From Desulfobacteraceae bacterium (GTDB lineage: Bacteria; Desulfobacterota; Desulfobacteria; Desulfobacterales; UBA11574): DNA of 36,245 nt. A model generated the notes under the pieces. It was not told where the DNA came from. It saw only the letters and a list, made by a program, of their open reading frames with translations, and searched no databases. The translations under genes were made by a program, and so were the position numbers. Location: contig JAUWLP010000004.1 in NCBI GenBank assembly GCA_030613575.1, forward strand, positions 1 to 36,245, written 5' to 3'. Every line of letters starts with the position of its first letter. Position 1 is the first letter of the stretch. Below are positions 8,823 to 16,713 of the stretch, in pieces.

Positions 8823-9899
8823 TCAATCCTTAACAGGGTCAACCAATTGTTGATAGCTGGTATAATAAATATCTGTTAATGTTAAAAAAGCAGTGGCAAC
8901 CAGAGGGCCATAAATAATACCCAGAATTCCGAACATCTTCAATCCCCCGATGATTGAGAAAAAAACAAGAAGCGTATGCATTTTAACCCGTCGGCCCACA
9001 AGTTTCGGTTTTAACAGATATTCGATTCCACCGGAAAGTATAATGTAAAAAACAACAAAAAATATCCCTGATGCAATCCTCCCCTTTAAGATTAGATAAA
9101 GAGCTGCAGGGATAAACACAATTCCTATTCCTATGATGGGAAGAAACGCAAGCAGTCCCATTATAACACCCCACATAAACGGTGACCTTAAACCAAAGAG
9201 TGAAAATATGATGCCGCCGGCCACACCCTGAATCAGAGCGCAAAGTCCATTTCCGATAAGAATAGCACCGGCCATGTCCTTAAATTTTTTAATCAGTTTT
9301 TCGTCCTGTTCCTTTGGCAGTGGAGAAAGATCAATGATGAACGCAACAAGTTTGTCCCCGTCAATTAAAAGATAATAGATAACAAGGAGCATAAAAAAGA
9401 AGTAAACAAAAAATTTGAGCGCATTCGATGCAATAGAACTGGCTTGCTGATATAAAAAAAGGCCGACAACTTTACCCAGCTCAGACGCCCCTTTATTGAG
9501 TTGTTCACCCGTAATTTCTAAATTTAAATTTGAAAGGACAAGGTTTATTTTTTCTAGAATCCTGCTGCTTTCAAGAATAGTCTTGATCTGATCGCTGATT
9601 ACAGCACTTTTTCCCATAATATACAGCCCGTAAGCCTCTTTTGACAGAATTCCTACAAAAAAGACTATCGGGATAAACAGGATTAAAAATATAAAAGCGC
9701 AGGTTAGAATCGATGCAAAAAGAGGACTGATTTTTCTGTTTAAAAAATTATAAACCGGTCTAAAAATACTGGTTACCACAGCAGCAATAACAAGAACAGA
9801 AATAAAGGGCCAGAAAAGCCGGCCGAGCGTAAAAGCCGAGACCAGAAAAAGGACCAGAAAAAACCACAAAATAATATTTTGTGAAGTTTTATCCTGCAT
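8823..9899 (-). CDS. AI-2E family (PerM/YdiK-type) membrane protein
   Basis: 358-aa integral membrane protein of the AI-2E exporter/PerM family. Members move small molecules or ions (AI-2, Na+ or unknown); substrate not predictable here. It has an N-terminal pair of helices with the conserved RPVYNFLNRKISPLFAS linker. The C-terminal domain carries the family pattern GIGIVFIPAALYLI...GIEYLLKPKLVGRR and MFGILGIIYGPLVATAFLTL. The ATG at 9899 has a strong GGAGG five bases upstream. A 51-codon membrane-protein gene lies 83 bases upstream on the same strand and may be cotranscribed. Confidence 0.88.
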   Translation of the reverse strand: MQDKTSQNIILWFFLVLFLVSAFTLGRLFWPFISVLVIAAVVTSIFRPVYNFLNRKISPLFASILTCAFIFLILFIPIVFFVGILSKEAYGLYIMGKSAVISDQIKTILESSRILEKINLVLSNLNLEITGEQLNKGASELGKVVGLFLYQQASSIASNALKFFVYFFFMLLVIYYLLIDGDKLVAFIIDLSPLPKEQDEKLIKKFKDMAGAILIGNGLCALIQGVAGGIIFSLFGLRSPFMWGVIMGLLAFLPIIGIGIVFIPAALYLILKGRIASGIFFVVFYIILSGGIEYLLKPKLVGRRVKMHTLLVFFSIIGGLKMFGILGIIYGPLVATAFLTLTDIYYTSYQQLVDPVKD

Positions 9900-9982
9900 A
9901 GTACCTCCAATTTACCAATAATAATTCGTGAACACAGGTCTCATCGAGAAAGGTATCGTGCAAAGTTGGATAACAGACGTCT

Positions 9983-10138
9983 TTACTTGCAGGCAAATCC
10001 ACCCGCCACTAACAAAAGAAGAGTTTCAAACACGAAAACAGGAACATAGTCCCCGAAAAAAGCGTAAACAATACCGCCGCCAATTATGGCCGGCACTGCA
10101 AAAACTACCAGAATACCTAAACTTCTGCTGATGTTCAT
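9983..10138 (-). CDS. 51-aa small membrane protein
   Basis: A short ORF easily missed by length cutoffs. Its ATG at 10138 follows AGGAG by ten bases. The product starts MNISRSLGILVVFAVPAI and has two hydrophobic segments, about 8-28 (with IIGGGIVYAFF) and 32-47 (VPVFVFETLLLLVAGG), separated by a short acidic turn, ending ACK. That is a two-helix hairpin membrane protein. It precedes the AI-2E-type permease gene in the same direction. Function unknown; the ribosome site and coherent hydrophobic pattern argue that it is real. Confidence 0.6.
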   Translation of the reverse strand: MNISRSLGILVVFAVPAIIGGGIVYAFFGDYVPVFVFETLLLLVAGGFACK

Positions 10139-10368
10139 CTACGTAAATCTCCTGTAAGTTTTTGAATAGTTTCTCGAACCGCCTTTTGCTCCAAACAAAT
10201 GAAGTTCAAAAGACAATAGCTTGATAATATTAGGGATTCTCTTTTCTTGAGTCCTTCGCCTCACGTCGTATAAAACACGAAGCGATTTAGTAACTTGTAA
10301 CAATAACATTTAATCAAGTAAAGGAAAAACAGACAAACCTGTTTATTTTTTATTATATTCATAAAGGT

Positions 10369-10398
10369 TTGACGATCAAGGTTTGTTTTTAATAACAT
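10369..10398 (+). promoter_or_regulatory. Possible sigma70-type promoter for the NRDE gene
   Basis: TTGACG at 10369-10374, 18 bases, then TAACAT at 10393-10398, about 40 bases before the ATG at 10440. The -35 is good; the -10 is weak. Confidence 0.35.
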
Positions 10399-10439
10399 AC
10401 AAAGTGTTTTAACACTAATTGAGACGAGACCTTTGCAAA

Positions 10440-11225
10440 ATGTGCCTGATTATTTTCTCTTATGATATGCATCCCCTTTACCGGTTGATACTTGCTGCCA
10501 ACCGGGACGAATATTACAACCGTCCGACAGCTCCGCTTTGTTTTTGGGATGATGAGCCGGGCATTCTGGCCGGCCGTGATTTAAAGCATAATGGAACGTG
10601 GCTTGGAGTCACCCGGACTGGACGAATTGCGGCCATCACCAATTTCAGGGAACCTGACTTTCGGATTGCGAATGCGCCTTCCCGCGGTTTTCTTGTCAGC
10701 GATTTTCTGGCCTCAAAAGAATCTCCCAAAAGTTATATAGAGCACGTTAAATCTATGGGGCACAGGCACAATGGATTTAATCTTTTTGTTGGAGACAGGT
10801 ATGAGCTATTTTATTATTCAAACAGAGAAAACAGCATTAAGGAAGTAAAACCCGGCCTATACGGCGTGAGTAATCAGTTTCTTGACACGCCATGGCCCAA
10901 GGTTACTAAAGGAAAGGTTGATCTTAACAAACTGGTCTATAATAATGAAAAAATTGACTCTGAAGACATATTCAGCATTCTAAAGGACAGCTCTTATCCG
11001 CCAGACAACGTGCTACCGAGCACCGGCGTTGGCCTCAAATGGGAACGTATTCTTTCCCCCTTGTTTATCACAAGCAGATTTTATGGAACACGTTCATCTT
11101 CCATTGTTTTAATGGAAAGATCTAATAGAATAACATTTTGGGAACGGGCATTTATTTCAGATGGCGCTGTATCCAGAGAGGAGAAAACCCGAAAATTCAC
11201 TTTTAAGATGTCAGAATCAGATTAA
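10440..11225 (+). CDS. NRDE-family (TANGO2-like) protein
   Basis: 261-aa member of the NRDE/TANGO2 family, whose biochemical role is unsettled (Ntn-hydrolase-like fold; the eukaryotic homologue is linked to lipid/heme metabolism). The start is set at the ATG at 10440 so that the protein begins MCLIIFSYD: the conserved Cys at position 2 is the presumed N-terminal nucleophile. A TTG 21 bases upstream would bury it. The namesake motif NRDE is at 21-24 (AANRDEYYNRPTAP), followed by ILAGRD, GTWLGV and AAITNFREP. Ends with TSRFYGTRSSSIVL. Single rightward gene between the permease and ssrA. Confidence 0.9.
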   Translation: MCLIIFSYDMHPLYRLILAANRDEYYNRPTAPLCFWDDEPGILAGRDLKHNGTWLGVTRTGRIAAITNFREPDFRIANAPSRGFLVSDFLASKESPKSYIEHVKSMGHRHNGFNLFVGDRYELFYYSNRENSIKEVKPGLYGVSNQFLDTPWPKVTKGKVDLNKLVYNNEKIDSEDIFSILKDSSYPPDNVLPSTGVGLKWERILSPLFITSRFYGTRSSSIVLMERSNRITFWERAFISDGAVSREEKTRKFTFKMSESD

Positions 11226-11490
11226 TTTGATAATATAGAAATTTTCTTTTTTGGACACAGATCCGTCTGCTCAGTTGAATTCGGTGTTATTAGCCGAACC
11301 ATTTAGCCGGGGCAGGTCCTGCAGATCGTACTGGGGCGTCCTATTTAGTGCCCGAACGAAAACCCCGTTCAGGCACGATTGATGATTGTTGATTGTTGAT
11401 TTAAAAACCAAAATAAATTCATAGAGTTGGTAGCGGCACGATTATAGCTGAATTCCGCTTCATGGGGTTTTCGGTCAAGCACTATTTAAC
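11226..11490. other. Intergenic repeat remnants
   Basis: No gene seen. It holds the start of a TTGGACACAGAT-type repeat (about 11252), a GGGGCAGG...TACTGGGGCG segment like those at 8.65 and 21.5 kb, and a short period-7 GATTGAT/GATTGTT array at 11380-11400. Confidence 0.5.
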
Positions 11491-11519
11491 TTGACAAACA
11501 GACGATATTTACTTAGATT
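11491..11519 (+). promoter_or_regulatory. Promoter of ssrA
   Basis: TTGACA at 11491-11496, 17 bases, TAGATT at 11514-11519, about 55 bases before the mature tmRNA 5' end. A perfect 16-base palindrome, ATGTTTTATAAAACAT (11520-11535), covers the expected transcription start. Confidence 0.6.
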
Positions 11520-11573
11520 ATGTTTTATAAAACATGTTCTTTTTCATCTTTTTACCACAAATGATTTCTTTAT

Positions 11574-11928
11574 GGGGGCGAAACGGCTTCGACGGGGATA
11601 AAGAAGCATCGGCTGCATGCCAAGCTCCTGCCGGCTTGTAAAAAAGGCGGGAAACTTAAAATAATCGCAGACGATTATAATTACGCTTTAGCCGCTTAAA
11701 GGCTAACGTCCTACCGGATTATTCCTGCGCATCCGGCAAGGGCGTCGACTAGCAGGATAGCCGGTCCTAATATCCCGTTAACGGATCGGTGACATTTTTA
11801 CGGGATAGCCTATCAAGCATCCTGCCTGGAGGAGACTTGAGAAGGCGAAAGCGAAATTTCAGGCTATGTATGTAGATGCCCTTGCGGAATATTCGCGGAC
11901 GCGGGTTCGACTCCCGCCGCCTCCACCA
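11574..11928 (+). ncRNA. ssrA: tmRNA (transfer-messenger RNA)
   Basis: 355-nt one-piece tmRNA that rescues stalled ribosomes together with SmpB. The 5' end GGGGGCG pairs with the 3' CGCCTCC before ACCA in a 7-bp acceptor stem, and GCGAAACGGCTTCGACGGGG is the conserved 5' signature. The T-arm is GCGGGTTCGACTCCCGC and the encoded 3' end is CCA. The tag reading frame runs from GCA at 11667 to TAA at 11697-11699 and encodes ADDYNYALAA, ending in the ALAA proteolysis signal. A GIY-YIG repeat element begins directly at the 3' end. Confidence 0.97.
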
Positions 11929-12081
11929 GTCTTCGTTTGAGCTTGACGAAAGCGAAGACTGCCGCGCCGTCGCTATTAGCGAAGGCGGGCTAAATAAGTC
12001 CATAAATAAATCCCAAACAAGCTCAAACTACGACTCGGCACGCCAGTCTATGTTTGAGCCTGACGAAAACGAAGACTACCA
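11926..12081. repeat. Repeat cassette abutting the tmRNA 3' end
   Basis: A 35-base unit starting inside the tmRNA CCA (11926-11960, CCAGTCTTCGTTTGAGCTTG...) is repeated at 12043-12077 with 31 of 35 identical. A third, inverted partial copy lies near 12016-12036 (AAGCTCAAACTACGACT). Each unit has short internal symmetry (AGTCTTCG...CGAAGACT). The cassette leads directly into the GIY-YIG ORF. Confidence 0.8.
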
Positions 12082-12087
12082 GTTAAA

Positions 12088-12330
12088 TTGTTTTATTACG
12101 TTTACATCCTTCAATCGATAAATTATCCTGATCGGTTCTACACAGGTTTCACCGAAAACCTGAAAAGCAGACTTGAACACCACAACAACAGTCAAAGCCC
12201 ACATACTTCAAAACACCGCCCCTGGCGGATCAAAACCTCAATAGCATTTGCTGACAAACAAAAGGCAATCGATTTCGAACAATACCTAAAAACTTACTCT
12301 GGAAGAGCATTTGCGAAAAAACGGTTATAG
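12088..12330 (+). CDS. Small GIY-YIG nuclease-domain protein
   Basis: 80-aa single-domain GIY-YIG protein of the YhbQ-like type. Visible residues: YYVYILQS (GIY strand), RFYTGFTENLKSRLEHHN (YIG strand with the catalytic Tyr, the conserved Arg of helix 1 and the His), and DFEQYLKTYSGRAFAKKRL with the metal-binding Glu. All key positions are kept, so the domain could be active. The apparent start is TTG at 12088 with no clear ribosome site, so translation may be poor. It sits 160 bases after ssrA behind a duplicated 35-base unit. In my experience such ORFs often follow tRNA-like genes, which suggests a small mobile or selfish unit. Confidence 0.75.
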   Translation: MFYYVYILQSINYPDRFYTGFTENLKSRLEHHNNSQSPHTSKHRPWRIKTSIAFADKQKAIDFEQYLKTYSGRAFAKKRL

Positions 12331-12404
12331 AAGTTTTTTTCCAACCAAACCCTGATTTTATTTGGAGGGCAATACTGTTAAATATTTGGATTTGTGAAAG
12401 TGTT
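12331..12404. other. Gap after GIY-YIG ORF
   Basis: No feature recognised here. Confidence 0.3.
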
Positions 12405-12524
12405 TTATATGGTTTTTTGTTCTCTCAAAAATGTATCAAGAGCCTCGATAACAATAAGGGTGATGTCGGTATTGTTTTCCGATGCATAGGCTTCAACTCT
12501 TTCGGCAAGCCTGCAGGAACTTAA
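12405..12524 (-). pseudogene. Remnant of a ribbon-helix-helix (CopG-like) protein
   Basis: Reading leftward, an open stretch of 39 codons without a start codon encodes LAERVEAYASENNTDITLIVIEALDTFLREQ and ends at a TAA. The pattern (LaeRVeaYA..n..ditliViEALd.fL) resembles the second half of CopG/ribbon-helix-helix antitoxin-type proteins. An in-frame stop lies just upstream and the beta-strand portion is missing, so this looks like a decayed 3' fragment. Confidence 0.4.
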
Positions 12525-12554
12525 CTATTTGAAATAATTAAATCCCTCTTTATC

Positions 12555-12693
12555 CTTGACGGCTTCGTAAAAAGTCCCAACACCGTCATGCCGGACTTGA
12601 TCCGGCATCCAGAACTTATTGAAATTACTGGATTCCGGCTTTCGCCGGCATGACGATTCCAAGAGATTTTCGACTTTTTACGAATTCATCAAG
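12555..12693. repeat. MITE-like element with about 22-bp terminal inverted repeats
   Basis: The ends CTTGACGGCTTCGTAAAAAG and its inverted counterpart CTTTTTACGAATTCATCAAG match at about 19 of 22 positions. Inside is a second inverted pair, CGTCATGCCGG / CCGGCATGACG, with CTGGATTCCGGC. This composite is a common dispersed type in proteobacteria. No ORF inside. Confidence 0.8.
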
Positions 12694-12748
12694 TTTATTT
12701 TATTAAATTCTAAGGATTTATATCCTATAACTTAAAGTAAGAAATAAA

Positions 12749-12790
12749 AAAAGGCTTACAAGTTATTGAAAATACTTGTAAGCCTTTCTT
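12749..12790 (-). terminator. Intrinsic terminator of the leftward cluster
   Basis: AAAGGCTTACAAGT and ACTTGTAAGCCTTT form a 14-bp stem around a 10-base loop. On the minus strand it is followed by a run of T (complement of 12745-12752), so it stops transcripts from the exopolysaccharide/peptide cluster. On the plus strand it ends TTTCTT and may work weakly for rightward transcripts. Confidence 0.85.
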
Positions 12791-12881
12791 GTTATCGAGG
12801 CAGAAACCGGTTTCAGCTGCTGAATAGCGATGGTGACTTATTCAACAGGGGGTGTTTTCCAAAGGTCTCCGGAATATGCCC

Positions 12882-13100
12882 TTATATTTTATCTTCGGTA
12901 TAGAGGTTTTCTGTCAGCAATAATGCTTCTGATTCTATTAGTAGCTTTTCAGCTGTATCCTGAATCATTTGCAACTTAAGTTTTTCTTCCTCCTTAAATT
13001 CTTCCCATTTTTTAAAGATCTGCCCTGATGTTTTTGAACCAAAATAGACGTCTGTCCCATTAGAGATCTCAAGTTCAAATTTTTCGGTTTTGATAATCAT
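12882..13100 (-). CDS. 72-aa coiled protein at the end of the EPS cluster
   Basis: Not recognised. The 72-aa product is highly charged: a beta-like N-terminus (MIIKTEKFELEISNGTDVYF) and then a long helical, Glu/Lys-rich stretch (FKKWEEFKEEEKLKLQMIQDTAEKLL). No membrane segment or signal peptide. The ATG at 13100 follows AAGGAGAG by seven bases, a strong site. It lies 36 bases after the O-antigen-polymerase gene and about 90 bases before the terminator, so it is the last gene of the unit. Just past its stop, another frame reads AYSGDLWKTPPVE and then a stop; this may be a lost C-terminus or chance. Confidence 0.7.
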   Translation of the reverse strand: MIIKTEKFELEISNGTDVYFGSKTSGQIFKKWEEFKEEEKLKLQMIQDTAEKLLIESEALLLTENLYTEDKI

Positions 13101-13136
13101 TTAACACTCTCCTTGTGATCAAGTTTGGACGGTATA

Positions 13137-15497
13137 TTACGTTGCTTCAAGTTCCTTCAGTTTTTTTCTGACATGCCTGTTTTTAGGATCGAGAATCAGC
13201 GCGTTTTTATACTCTTCGATGGCCCGGTATGAAATACCAATTCTTTCATATAATGATGCCGCAGAAGCTCTGATTTTTGCATTGTCGGGCAAATATTCAA
13301 TTCCTTTTAACATAATGTTTAATGCTTCATCGTATTGCTTTTGTTTTGTGAAATAGCTTCTTGCCTTAAAAAAACAGCTTGGACTAACTTCTTCTTCATT
13401 ATCAAGCCAGTTAAATGCCTTTAAATAGGTACTCTCAGCTTCATGCTGCATACCCTTGTCCAATAAAAATTCGGCAAAAAATATTCTCGGTTCTACTCTA
13501 TCAGGGAGCGCATTCCTTATATCATCAAGGCTCAAGCCCTTTTCATCCATAAGATCGATATATGATCGGCTTTTATTAATATTCATTGACATGGCTGTCC
13601 GCATGGTGTCAATGCCGCGATCTTTATGACCGTTTGCCAGCAGCCATTCTGCGTAAGTTTTATATCGGACCGAACTTATCCGATTGTATTTTATCCCTGC
13701 CAGGAAAAGTCTTTCCGCAATTTCAGGTTGGCCAGTTTCGGACATGAACTCCCCAAAGTCATGAAGCAAAGATCCGGATACCGGATTTCGGTGTATTGCC
13801 TTTTTGAAGTAATGCAAAGCTGTCTCATTATCTGAAATACGGATGGCTGATTTTGCCGCAAACCATGGGACGAAGAAGTCCAGCGGATTATATTTTAAAG
13901 CTTTCTGTTCAATCTTTAATATATTTTCTGTGTCCTTTTCAGTAAGATTTTCAACTACCGAAAGCTTTAAAGTAGAAAAGAGCAGGGATTCGCCTTTTAT
14001 TGTGCCGATGTTAAACAATATAACAAAGGGTATCAACGGAAGCATGCAGACAGTGCCCGAAACAAACGCTTTTTTTGCCCTTGATGCCATGGGTTTTAAG
14101 AGGGTATTTCCCAACCCGTCTCTCAGTCGGGTATGAGATGCGGAAACAGCCAGTCCTGCAAGGAAAAACAGATACAATCCATTAGCTCCGATTTGAAGGT
14201 TGAAATCCGTAATGCTGTGGAGCAGAATAGCGATAATGCCGGATATGCTCCCAATATAGATGAAAATGGAATAGGGTTCCCTTCTTTTGAGAAATACCTT
14301 AAACGATTTATAAATGATCGTTACCAGAGATCCAAAAAAGAGTAAAAAACCAATAACACCACCGTTTACCAAAAACTCAATATAATCGTTATGGGCATGG
14401 GTAATTCTTCGGCCAAACGATTTGGACTGATATTTTGAATAAATATTGCCAAAGGTTCCCATGCCCGTTCCTGTAACAGGGAATTCCTTAAAAACATTCA
14501 CACTGTCTTTCCAGTAGATGGGCCTGTTCTCGGCGATTTCGCCCTTCTCATTTCTTGTCTTTTCGAATTCCTCGAAAATCGGCTTCCATCCAAACCAGCC
14601 CACTGAAACCAGTAATAAAAGAATTAGCAAGACAACGGTGCTACCGGCAGATCTGAACGTTCCCTGTTTTAGGGTGATCATCAGGAAACAAAATCCTGCC
14701 GATATACATAGGCTGATGATTCCGCCCCTCGAGAGGCTTAAAAAAACGGATACCGCAACCAACAGGGAGGAAAACCCTAACAGAATATGCTCGCTTGTCC
14801 GGATTTGACTGAAAAATTCAATGATTTTTTCTCGAATCGATGGATATGACACACTGGGTTTATAAAAAAGGAAAAGGGAAAAGATTACAGGGAAAATCAT
14901 CTCCATCAAGCCGGCGTAGTGGTTACTATTAAAATAGGGGCCGAAAGAAGATGGGTAGGCTTCATAAAACCAGTAAATTTTACCAGGAGATGTAAATCGC
15001 TGCAAAATTGCTGTTATACTAAGGATAGTTGCAAAGATTGCCAGATAATTTACGGTCTTTTTTAATAAAGACTCGTGGGACAGCAACTGAACCGTCAGCA
15101 GGTAAAACCCTGCATAGGATGTATACCGGAACAGTTCTTCAAGGGTCGCTTTTTTATTGATGGACAAGGAGATCCACTGGATCGGATCGACAATCCCGAT
15201 GGTTTCACTATACAGACTGTAGGTTGACGGCGAAATAAGCTTGACAACTTCTGCAGGCAGGGGAATCAGTTGAGCCAGGATAAAGGCTGGATAGAGCATT
15301 ATAAGAAGGGCGCCGGGTGCCTTGTAAATCGTCCAGTTATTCATTCCGCAGGAAATGAACAGCAAAAGGACCGCTCCAATTGACAATGCCTCCATTATGG
15401 TGAGAGACCATGTTGAGACCGTTCCAAAGGCAAGAGGGGAAAAAATCAGAAGAAAAATAAATATTCTATACGTTAGTTTTTCTATGGATCGGCTCAT
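13137..15497 (-). CDS. O-antigen polymerase/ligase-family membrane protein with TPR tail
   Basis: 786-aa polytopic inner-membrane protein. The first about 470 residues contain roughly a dozen hydrophobic helices and the Wzy_C (O-antigen ligase/polymerase) loop: RPIYWKDSVNVFKEFPVTGTG, then HAHNDYIEFLVNGGVIGFLLF with the conserved His/Asp/Glu residues. The C-terminal about 270 residues are helical TPR-like repeats (ALHYFKKAIHRNP, AEWLLANGHKDRG, AIEEYKNALILDPKNRHVRKKL). Expected to polymerise lipid-linked repeat units of the exopolysaccharide at the periplasmic face. Near its end of the leftward cluster, followed by the 72-codon gene. No strong ribosome site at 15497. Confidence 0.88.
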   Translation of the reverse strand: MSRSIEKLTYRIFIFLLIFSPLAFGTVSTWSLTIMEALSIGAVLLLFISCGMNNWTIYKAPGALLIMLYPAFILAQLIPLPAEVVKLISPSTYSLYSETIGIVDPIQWISLSINKKATLEELFRYTSYAGFYLLTVQLLSHESLLKKTVNYLAIFATILSITAILQRFTSPGKIYWFYEAYPSSFGPYFNSNHYAGLMEMIFPVIFSLFLFYKPSVSYPSIREKIIEFFSQIRTSEHILLGFSSLLVAVSVFLSLSRGGIISLCISAGFCFLMITLKQGTFRSAGSTVVLLILLLLVSVGWFGWKPIFEEFEKTRNEKGEIAENRPIYWKDSVNVFKEFPVTGTGMGTFGNIYSKYQSKSFGRRITHAHNDYIEFLVNGGVIGFLLFFGSLVTIIYKSFKVFLKRREPYSIFIYIGSISGIIAILLHSITDFNLQIGANGLYLFFLAGLAVSASHTRLRDGLGNTLLKPMASRAKKAFVSGTVCMLPLIPFVILFNIGTIKGESLLFSTLKLSVVENLTEKDTENILKIEQKALKYNPLDFFVPWFAAKSAIRISDNETALHYFKKAIHRNPVSGSLLHDFGEFMSETGQPEIAERLFLAGIKYNRISSVRYKTYAEWLLANGHKDRGIDTMRTAMSMNINKSRSYIDLMDEKGLSLDDIRNALPDRVEPRIFFAEFLLDKGMQHEAESTYLKAFNWLDNEEEVSPSCFFKARSYFTKQKQYDEALNIMLKGIEYLPDNAKIRASAASLYERIGISYRAIEEYKNALILDPKNRHVRKKLKELEAT

Positions 15498-15534
15498 AAT
15501 AATTTGGGAATTGAAGAATTTAAGAATTGAGGAA

Positions 15535-15790
15535 TTAGTCTGCTCTTCTCACCTTCTGCTCTTCTCACCTTCTCGCCCTTCCTGTCCTCCTTCTTCTGAC
15601 TTCTGACTTCTGTATTCTAATCTTCTGCTCTTCTCACCTTCCCGCCCTTACTGCCCTCCGACTTCCGTCCTCTGCCCTCTGACCTCCGTCTTCTGCTTGC
15701 CCAGTTAAATTCTTCGCAGAAGACGAGCGAAGCGGATTTAACCGGGGTCATCTAACCTTCTGCCCTTCCCATCTTCTCACCTTCTAATCT
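15535..15790. repeat. Period-7/8 pyrimidine array (CTTCTCAC, TCTGACT units)
   Basis: Tandem CTTCTCAC/CTTCTGCT octamers, then ACTTCTG/CCTCCGT heptamers, interrupted by a GCGAAGCGGATTTAACCGGG segment (about 15728-15748) also seen at 21749. It runs into the 3' end of the phosphatase gene and supplies its last codons. No gene in the 279-base gap. Confidence 0.8.
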
Positions 15791-16481
15791 TTTCCCCAGC
15801 CAACATGGCTTCGGGATTCGTGGTAACCAGTTTAAGGGCGTTTTCTTTGCCTATGATTTTACCGGCCTTGTGGACCGCTTCGGAAAGAACCGGCCGCCGA
15901 TACCGTGCGGAGTGAGCATCTGATGCAATAAAGCTGACCGCGCCCTTTCGTAACAGAAACCGGGCGCAAGCCTTTGAATCCTGGCCGAACATGCCGGTGA
16001 GGCTCCCCGCGGTGATCTGGACCAGAACCTGCATGTTTAGCAAATTAAACAGCATATCAGGATTTTTAAGAATGGCAGCATTTCGCTCCGGGTGAGCGAT
16101 GATGGGGTAAAATCCCTTTAAAATCAGGTGAAATAGTATTTCTCCGGCACGTTGGAGCAAGTGACCGGCAGGGAACTCTATGAGAATATATTTTGTCCCG
16201 TTGAGGGTATGAAGATTAAACTGAGACGAATCGAGATAAAACGACACTTCACCGCCCAACAGGATATCCACGGGTATCATCTTCTCCTCAAGGCGCTGCG
16301 TCAGCATCTCATGGCGTATGATTAAAGATTGTCTGGTTATGGAAGGTTCGTTGATATGCGGTGTGGCAATAATTTTAGAAATACCGTCAGCATGAGCGAT
16401 TTTTGCCATTTTAACAGATTCAGAAAGGTCGGCGGCACCATCGTCCACACCCGGAAGAATATGGCAGTGTATATCGATCAT
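15777..16481 (-). CDS. CpsB/YwqE-type PHP protein-tyrosine phosphatase
   Basis: Manganese-dependent PHP-fold tyrosine phosphatase that reverses BY-kinase autophosphorylation in exopolysaccharide assembly. The start is set at the ATG at 16481 so that the protein begins MIDIHCHILPGVDDGAADL, the metal-binding N-terminal motif; the frame is open for 59 more codons upstream, but those translate an intergenic repeat. Other metal-site motifs are ATPH, GGEVSFY, AHPERN and IASDAHS. 234 aa, normal for the family. It lies downstream of its likely partner kinase (16714-18942), separated by a repeat. The last residues (EKIRR) lie at the edge of a pyrimidine repeat. Confidence 0.93.
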   Translation of the reverse strand: MIDIHCHILPGVDDGAADLSESVKMAKIAHADGISKIIATPHINEPSITRQSLIIRHEMLTQRLEEKMIPVDILLGGEVSFYLDSSQFNLHTLNGTKYILIEFPAGHLLQRAGEILFHLILKGFYPIIAHPERNAAILKNPDMLFNLLNMQVLVQITAGSLTGMFGQDSKACARFLLRKGAVSFIASDAHSARYRRPVLSEAVHKAGKIIGKENALKLVTTNPEAMLAGEKIRR

Positions 16482-16700
16482 TTCTAAAGCTAAAGTTTGA
16501 AGTGGGCTAAAGGCAGAGCCTACGGCTGTTGGAAGTAAGAGGTTGGAGGTCGGAGGCAAAGAAAATGTTTTTTGCCTCAAACCTATAGCGAAGCGCTCCT
16601 CCAACCTATTGCTGCTGAAAGCGAAACGCCGTGCGCCTTGCGATGCTTTCGCTTTCAACTTTAGGCACTTTAGATCACTTTAGGCATTCTTTTGGCATAT
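16482..16700. repeat. Composite repeat between kinase and phosphatase genes
   Basis: Outer segments CTAAAGTTTGAAGTG (16494-16508) and AACTTTAGGCACTTTAGATC (about 16659) belong to the AAGTGATCTA family. Inside is GAGGTTGGAGG...GGCAAAG...GCGAAGCGCTCCTCCAACCT...GAAAGCGAAACGC, which recurs inverted at 22600-22720. It encodes the spurious N-terminal extension in front of the phosphatase. Confidence 0.75.
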
Positions 16701-16713
16701 CTTTTATGCAACG

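Noticed and set aside
9928-10131. Rightward 67-codon ORF overlapping the small membrane-protein gene
   Set aside because: The opposite strand has a better ribosome site and a coherent two-helix membrane protein; this frame gives a basic, Gln/Lys/Pro-rich product without features.
11767-12003. Leftward ORF across the tmRNA 3' half
   Set aside because: It overlaps a confident tmRNA; WWRRRESNPRPRIF is the known spurious translation of a tRNA-like 3' end read in reverse.
15535-15790. CRISPR array, suggested by regular short repeats
   Set aside because: Period is 7-8 bases with no spacers and no cas genes nearby.
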